From Spirochaetaceae bacterium (lineage in GTDB: Bacteria; Spirochaetota; Spirochaetia; UBA9216): 10,682 nt of DNA. Positions 7,770 to 10,682 of this stretch are shown here, one piece after another. The notes under the pieces are model-generated. The model saw nothing but the letters and a program-made list of their open reading frames with translations. It was not told the origin of the DNA and ran no database searches. Each line of letters opens with the position of its first letter. The first letter of the stretch is position 1. The position numbers and the translations under genes were made by a program. The stretch lies in NCBI GenBank assembly GCA_028527945.1, contig JAQQAK010000099.1, positions 1 to 10,682 of the forward strand. The letters run 5' to 3'.

Positions 7770-8285
7770 ATGAAGAAAGCTATAATTATTTTTATTCTAA
7801 TAATATCTGAAAGTGTTTATGTTTCAGCAGAAACACTTTTATTATGTATCAGTGATAATAATTCGGTAAATAGTAATACTGAACTCTCTGATTGGGAAAA
7901 ATCTGTTTGTCATGCATTTGAAGATGGAGTCATGAATGCGGCTTTTGACGCAGGACTGATTGTAACTAATTCATACATAAATGAATGTTCTAAAATTGCT
8001 GAAAGCAATTCAGGAAACAAGAGTGATGTTGCTTCCATAATGGCTAATAAAATAGGTGCTGATTTTGTTGTTTTTTTGCATATCATTTTCCCTGAAGGAA
8101 ACGGTAGTTCAGAACTTCCTGAAGTTTTGGAATATTCACTTTTTGATCAAGCGGGGCATGTTTTGATTGATTCTATTTCTAATAAACCAGATTATGGAAG
8201 TATTAAAGGAAAAAGCTTGATGTTGGATGCTTGTTCAGAAAATGGCAGCAGGATCGCTTCAAAAATACTAAGTAAAATTCCTTAA
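7770..8285 (+). CDS. Small secreted protein of unknown function
   Basis: 171 residues. The N-terminus has a signal peptide: lysines at 2-3, a hydrophobic core at 4-12, and a likely cleavage after VSA at 18-20. There is no lipobox, so it is a soluble periplasmic or exported protein rather than a lipoprotein. The mature part has cysteines at 26, 47, 73 and 155, which could form two disulfides. The alternation of a strand (TLLLCISD), an amphipathic helix (WEKSVCHAFEDGVMNAAFDAG), a strand (LIVTN) and a later helix-strand unit (VASIMANKIGADFVVFLHI) resembles the small alpha/beta fold of envelope proteins such as CsgG or LpoB N-domains. That is an impression of pattern, not a homology match. The gene diverges from the Wzz operon and shows no Shine-Dalgarno sequence. 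I do not recognise the family. Confidence 0.75.
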   Translation: MKKAIIIFILIISESVYVSAETLLLCISDNNSVNSNTELSDWEKSVCHAFEDGVMNAAFDAGLIVTNSYINECSKIAESNSGNKSDVASIMANKIGADFVVFLHIIFPEGNGSSELPEVLEYSLFDQAGHVLIDSISNKPDYGSIKGKSLMLDACSENGSRIASKILSKIP

Positions 8286-8309
8286 AAAGATTTACTTCCC
8301 TTAATCTTT
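8286..8309 (+). terminator. Weak hairpin right after the 7770-8285 gene
   Basis: AAAGATT (8286-8292) and AATCTTT (8303-8309) form a 7-base-pair stem with a 10-base loop directly after the stop codon. There is no clear T-tract beyond the stem itself. It may protect the mRNA 3' end or contribute to termination together with the stronger hairpin at 8435. Between the two, up to about 8430, I see only AT-rich sequence with an imperfect stem near 8333-8360 and no open reading frame. Confidence 0.25.
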
Positions 8310-8432
8310 AGCCGATTATTTTATAAGAAGAAGTGAAATAAGTCCTTTTGGGGCTATTTTATCAGCAAAGTTATTATTTGATAATTTTGTTGGAATTTAT
8401 TTTTCAATAAAGCTTTTTCTAAGCTGCAACAA

Positions 8433-8460
8433 CAGCGGTTTTTACCGCAGTTTTTTATTT
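8433..8460 (+). terminator. Intrinsic terminator of the small secreted-protein gene
   Basis: GCGGT (8435-8439), loop TTTT, ACCGC (8444-8448), then AG and a run of six T followed by ATTTT. The G/C-rich short stem followed at once by a T-tract is the standard rho-independent form. It lies about 150 bases after the stop of the 7770-8285 gene, so transcripts from that gene should end here and the downstream SPOR gene probably needs its own promoter. Confidence 0.7.
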
Positions 8461-8499
8461 TAAATGATTGCTATTTGTGGCAGGATTTTTATAGGAGGA

Positions 8500-8575
8500 A
8501 TGATAAAAAGTCGCTCATGACTTTTTATCATCTTTTAATTGCTACGCAACTAAGATTCTCACCTTTTGTGGTGAG
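8500..8575 (+). repeat. Three adjacent hairpins upstream of the SPOR gene (structured leader or inserted repeat element)
   Basis: Hairpin 1: ATGATAAAAAGTC at 8500-8512 pairs perfectly with 8519-8531 (13 base pairs, loop GCTCAT). Hairpin 2: 8533-8542 pairs with 8546-8555 (ten positions, including one G-U and one A/C mismatch, loop TAC, core TTGC/GCAA). Hairpin 3: CTCACC at 8558-8563 pairs with GGTGAG at 8570-8575 (loop TTTTGT). The hairpins are separated by only one and two bases, so almost every base of the block is paired. ACGCAA also repeats at 8544-8549 and 8582-8587. No known riboswitch is recognised. The block could be a 5' untranslated regulatory structure, a small RNA, or a dispersed palindromic element. 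Confidence 0.55.
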
Positions 8576-8593
8576 CCTCTAACGCAAAGTTTT

Positions 8594-8600
8594 ATAGGAG
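8594..8600 (+). promoter_or_regulatory. Ribosome-binding site of the SPOR-domain gene
   Basis: ATAGGAG ends five bases before the ATG at 8606. It is one of the clearest ribosome-binding sites on the plus strand here and sets the start of the SPOR protein at the residue that opens its signal peptide. Confidence 0.7.
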
Positions 8601-8605
8601 TCTTT

Positions 8606-9928
8606 ATGATTAGTTTTACTAAAAGACATAGAATATTGTTTTTCTCAATTTTGTTAATAATCAGCGGAGCTATTTTAAGTTTGTATGCTGAATCAACTTG
8701 GGAGGGGAGCGCTGCCATGGGTCGTTATGGTGAATTTCCTTTTACTGGAAATTATGCTGCTTCAAATTCCTTTTCCCAGAATGCTTATGTTGAGGTTGAA
8801 AATCTTGAAAATGGAAAACGAACAAGGGTTATTGTTGTTGGTCGACAGTCAGACCCTTCACTTTTGATGCTTTTATCAAATGAAGCATCTGAAGAACTTG
8901 GTATTCTAAAAGATGATGTTGTAAGAGTAAAAGTAAAACTTCTTGCTTCTGATACTGCTGAAAGAAAACTCCTTTTTGATGATCTTGCTTACAATCCTGA
9001 TCAGGATTTAAATCCAGCAGCTTCTGCTTTGACTTCTCAGGAGCTTATAGATCCAGAAGGTCTTCTTGGTGAATATGATGGTGATGTTGAAGGAGATTGT
9101 GTAGATGAGCCGGATTGTGATGTGGCAGAGGCTGAACCTGAACCTGCTCCAGAGCTTGTAACTTCTGGTTTGGAAGATGGCGAGCCTGATTATAAGTCTG
9201 ATTCCAATTCAGATATGGAAGCTTTGCCGGAAATGATAAAGCCGCAATCCTCTGAAGAGGTCGCTGTTTCAGAGCCTATACCAGAACCTGACCCTGTAAG
9301 TTTACAAAACCAGCTTGCAGCCGCAGTTCCTGATGAAGCCGCTATATCTGATGATTATTCAGAAACTCCGGATGTTGAACCCAAGGCTAATGTTTTGGAG
9401 GCTGAAGATTCTATAGATACGGAACCTGAAGAAACAGAAGATGTTCTTGTTGCTGATGCTATGCCTGTTTTACCTGAACCTGAAAAAGAAGAAGTTCCTG
9501 TTTCTGAACCACTTGTTGAAGAGGCTCCAAATCCTGATTATGGAAAAGACGTTGAAATAAAATTAGTTCCAGCTGAAGAGAGGCCTCCTAAGGTTGAGAC
9601 TGTTGAAGTACCTTCTCCTGAACCTGTTAAAAAAGAAGAGCCTGCAAAGTCTCAGCCTGAGCTTCCTGAAGGGGTTGTACTTATAACAGATCTTCAACAT
9701 CAAAAAAAATATTTACAACTTGGTTCTTTTTCAGAAGAGAAGTTGGCTATAAAAGCTGCGTCAAAGGTTGATACATCATATCCTGTTATGGTTTTAACTG
9801 ATAAAAATCCTGCTGGCGGAACTTATAAGGTTCTTTTAGGACCTTTAAAAGATGATGAACGAGGTATTCTTCTTTATACTTTTCGTGGCGATGGATACCC
9901 TGATGCTTTTATAAAAACTACTGAATAA
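8606..9928 (+). CDS. Secreted RlpA-like barrel protein with acidic Pro/Glu-rich linker and C-terminal SPOR domain
   Basis: 440 residues. A basic N-terminus and hydrophobic segment at about 10-27, ending LYAES, form a signal peptide with likely cleavage near residue 28; there is no lipobox cysteine. Residues about 33-112 resemble the double-psi beta-barrel of RlpA: VEVENLENGKRTRVIVVGR (62-80) followed by LSNEASEELGI (90-100). The RlpA catalytic positions look lost: the DLS-motif aspartate is Leu89, and the DRG motif is GRQ. Residues about 113-355 are a low-complexity acidic linker rich in Glu, Pro, Asp and Ser, likely disordered and able to span the periplasm. Residues about 367-437 form a SPOR domain (YLQLGSFSEEKLAIKAAS ... 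YKVLLGPL), which binds denuded septal peptidoglycan. The likely role is peptidoglycan or cell-division binding rather than glycan cleavage. It stands alone between terminators. Confidence 0.85.
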   Translation: MISFTKRHRILFFSILLIISGAILSLYAESTWEGSAAMGRYGEFPFTGNYAASNSFSQNAYVEVENLENGKRTRVIVVGRQSDPSLLMLLSNEASEELGILKDDVVRVKVKLLASDTAERKLLFDDLAYNPDQDLNPAASALTSQELIDPEGLLGEYDGDVEGDCVDEPDCDVAEAEPEPAPELVTSGLEDGEPDYKSDSNSDMEALPEMIKPQSSEEVAVSEPIPEPDPVSLQNQLAAAVPDEAAISDDYSETPDVEPKANVLEAEDSIDTEPEETEDVLVADAMPVLPEPEKEEVPVSEPLVEEAPNPDYGKDVEIKLVPAEERPPKVETVEVPSPEPVKKEEPAKSQPELPEGVVLITDLQHQKKYLQLGSFSEEKLAIKAASKVDTSYPVMVLTDKNPAGGTYKVLLGPLKDDERGILLYTFRGDGYPDAFIKTTE

Positions 9929-9956
9929 GAAAGAAATAATAAATAAGGCTCTTTCA

Positions 9957-9971
9957 AAACTCAGGGAGTTT
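9957..9971 (+). repeat. Short hairpin after the SPOR gene
   Basis: AAACTC (9957-9962) and GAGTTT (9966-9971) form a 6-base-pair stem with loop AGG, about 30 bases after the SPOR stop codon. No T-tract follows. The left arm extended to CAAAACTC (9955-9962) is also complementary to GAGTTTTG at 10065-10072, so it could pair with the later hairpin instead. Confidence 0.35.
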
Positions 9972-9980
9972 AATGTAACA

Positions 9981-10042
9981 GAAGAAAAAATTACAACTTG
10001 TTATACTGTATATAATTACTTAAAGTTGTAATTTTTTGCTTC
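9981..10042 (+). terminator. Long AT-rich inverted repeat, possible bidirectional terminator
   Basis: AAAAAATTACAACTT (9985-9999) is perfectly complementary to 10023-10037, and GAAG (9981-9984) continues the pairing with CTTC (10039-10042) across one bulged G. This gives 19 base pairs around a 23-base loop. The loop contains the 11-base palindrome TATACTGTATA (10002-10012). The right arm ends in six T, which fits an intrinsic terminator in either direction, but the stem has little G/C. It could equally be a protein-binding or mobile-repeat palindrome. Confidence 0.5.
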
Positions 10043-10044
10043 AA

Positions 10045-10081
10045 AGCTTCTTGCTAAACTAACCGAGTTTTGCAAGAAGCT
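10045..10081 (+). repeat. Near-perfect 15-base-pair hairpin between the SPOR gene and ligA
   Basis: AGCTTCTTGC (10045-10054) pairs with GCAAGAAGCT (10072-10081). After one T/T mismatch the inner arms AAACT (10056-10060) and AGTTT (10066-10070) pair around loop AACCG. No T-tract follows on either strand, so it is not a simple terminator. It begins three bases after the preceding inverted repeat and ends ten bases before the main terminator. Confidence 0.55.
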
Positions 10082-10091
10082 AAAATAATAT

Positions 10092-10130
10092 AAAAAGCCG
10101 GGGAGTGAAAATTTACTCCCCGGCTTTTTT
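10092..10130 (+). terminator. Strong bidirectional intrinsic terminator upstream of ligA
   Basis: AAAAAGCCGGGGAGT (10092-10106) pairs perfectly with 10115-10129 around an 8-base loop GAAAATTT, giving a 15-base-pair stem with a G/C core. It is followed on the plus strand by a run of six T and on the minus strand by the complementary run. It ends transcripts from the SPOR gene and isolates ligA. This is the clearest terminator in the window. Confidence 0.92.
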
Positions 10131-10140
10131 CTAGTATAAT
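10112..10140 (+). promoter_or_regulatory. Likely ligA promoter overlapping the terminator
   Basis: TTTACT (10112-10117) and a perfect TATAAT (10135-10140) are separated by 17 bases. The -35 element lies in the loop and right arm of the terminator hairpin. Transcription would start near 10147, giving a leader of about 77 bases before the ligA start. Confidence 0.55.
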
Positions 10141-10185
10141 ATCTGACGGTTTCTAAAAAACTGAACCTTTATTTTTATAATTTAT

Positions 10186-10214
10186 ATCAGAATTACTCTG
10201 ATTTCTGTAAGGAG
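10186..10214 (+). promoter_or_regulatory. ligA ribosome-binding site preceded by a small hairpin
   Basis: TAAGGAG at 10208-10214 is the Shine-Dalgarno sequence. It sits 9 bases from GTG at 10224 and 6 bases from an adjacent in-frame TTG at 10221; no ATG start is available. Just upstream, ATCAGA (10186-10191) and TCTGAT (10197-10202) form a perfect 6-base-pair stem with loop ATTAC, ending five bases before the site. Confidence 0.55.
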
Positions 10215-10223
10215 CCTTGTTTG

Positions 10224-10682
10224 GTGGAACAAATTTCTGAAAATGAAATACAAAAAAAGATTCGTAAACTTTCGAATCTTCTACGTTTATATCAGCATGA
10301 ATATTATGTTCTTGCTTCTCCCTCTGTAAATGATTCTGAATATGATAATTTATTTGATCAACTTCTACTACTAGAAAAAGAGAATCCTGATTTTGTAGAG
10401 CCTGATTCTCCAACACATAGAGTCGGTTCGGATTTATCTTCAGATCTTCCAGAAGTAGAACACACAATCCCTGTATTGAGTCTGGATAAAGCTTATTCAT
10501 CAGATGAAGTTTATTCCTGGATGCAGAAAACTATTAAAAACTCAGGTTCTGACTTGAGTTTTTCTGTTGAAGAAAAAATTGATGGTATTTCTATAGTTCT
10601 TTATTATGAAAAAGGGCTTCTTGTACGTGCAGTAACAAGGGGAAATGGTTTTATAGGTAATGATGTTACATCAAATGTTAAG
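10224..10682 (+). CDS. ligA: NAD-dependent DNA ligase LigA, N-terminal part (continues past window edge)
   Basis: 153 residues are visible from the GTG start. Domain Ia has the NAD-binding signature YYVLASPSVNDSEYDNLF (27-44), then DSPTHRVG (61-68) and HTIPVLSLDKAY (80-91). EEKIDG at 116-121 contains the adenylated catalytic lysine, Lys118, followed by LYYEKG and TRGNG. The family usually reads TRGDG..GEDVT; here it is TRGNG..GNDVT, with Asn at 141 and 146. LigA seals nicks during replication and repair, and full proteins are about 650-680 residues, so roughly three quarters is missing. The start is uncertain by one codon: TTG at 10221 has better Shine-Dalgarno spacing, but GTG is the commoner initiator. 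The gene appears to have its own promoter and to be monocistronic at this end. Confidence 0.95.
   Translation, partial: MEQISENEIQKKIRKLSNLLRLYQHEYYVLASPSVNDSEYDNLFDQLLLLEKENPDFVEPDSPTHRVGSDLSSDLPEVEHTIPVLSLDKAYSSDEVYSWMQKTIKNSGSDLSFSVEEKIDGISIVLYYEKGLLVRAVTRGNGFIGNDVTSNVK

Larger units (their letters stand above)
8487..8600 (+). repeat. Pair of exact 11-base direct repeats carrying the ribosome-binding sequence
   Basis: TTTTATAGGAG occurs at 8487-8497 and again at 8590-8600. The second copy is the ribosome-binding site of the SPOR gene. The first is followed by GAATGAT but leads only to a six-codon open frame. The copies are 103 bases apart and enclose the whole three-hairpin block, as a target-site duplication around an inserted element would. 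Confidence 0.5.

Noticed and set aside
8468..8495. Possible SPOR-gene promoter TTGCTA-N16-TATAGG
   Set aside because: Only partial matches at both hexamers and the -10 overlaps the ribosome-binding-like repeat. A promoter is expected between 8461 and 8600, but I cannot choose one with confidence.
8500..8520. Six-codon frame starting right after AGGAGG
   Set aside because: The spacing of one base is too short for initiation and the frame is contained in the 13-base-pair hairpin; it looks like part of the repeat, not a gene.
8517..8582. 21-codon open frame beginning in the loop of hairpin 1
   Set aside because: No ribosome-binding site at proper distance, and its sequence is fully explained by the hairpins.
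9113..9660. Repeated Glu/Pro-rich coding segments of the SPOR protein as a possible tandem repeat
   Set aside because: The composition is biased but no unit repeats at the DNA level; it is low-complexity linker, not a tandem array.
10176..10181. Second TATAAT in the ligA leader
   Set aside because: No acceptable -35 at 16-18 bases upstream; the TATAAT at 10135 has a better partner.
10153..10500. 115-codon minus-strand open frame over the ligA region
   Set aside because: The plus strand here encodes a clear LigA N-terminus with the KxDG motif; the minus frame has no recognisable product or ribosome-binding site and ends in the leader.

Overview
The window is AT-rich with short, mostly overlapping genes, and it reads as chromosomal sequence from a Treponema-like spirochete. 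The basis for this is the NAD-dependent DNA ligase start at the right edge, whose nucleotide-binding region has a TRGNG...GNDVT variant that I associate from memory with treponemes. A LoaP-type NusG paralogue and a secreted SPOR protein also fit. The genus is inferred; no 16S or other phylogenetic marker is present.

Left part (1-7704, all minus strand): seven consecutive genes with no intergenic gap. In transcription order they are a Wzz-type polysaccharide co-polymerase, a LoaP/NusG-family antiterminator, a soluble CapD/PglF-like UDP-sugar 4,6-dehydratase, a DegT-family sugar aminotransferase, and then the molybdopterin, [2Fe-2S] and FAD subunits of a xanthine-dehydrogenase-type hydroxylase. 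The FAD subunit runs off the left edge. Every junction overlaps by 4 to 17 bases. The first four genes form a surface-glycan module (amino-sugar synthesis, chain-length control, processive antitermination). The last three form a redox-enzyme module whose large subunit has lost several cofactor-contact motifs.

Centre (7705-7769): a 65-base divergent region. It leaves almost no room for an untranslated leader in front of the Wzz gene.

Right part (7770-10682, plus strand): a small secreted protein of unknown function; a terminator; a run of three adjacent hairpins bracketed by a duplicated ribosome-binding sequence; a secreted protein with an RlpA-like barrel, a long acidic Pro/Glu linker and a C-terminal SPOR domain (peptidoglycan/septum binding); a second dense run of inverted repeats ending in a strong intrinsic terminator; a promoter partly embedded in that terminator; and the 5' part of ligA.

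No tRNA, rRNA, CRISPR array, transposase or integrase was found. The least explained items are the overlap-linked glycan/hydroxylase operon, the degenerate molybdenum subunit, the operon-borne LoaP without a visible leader target, and the two hairpin arrays flanking the SPOR gene.
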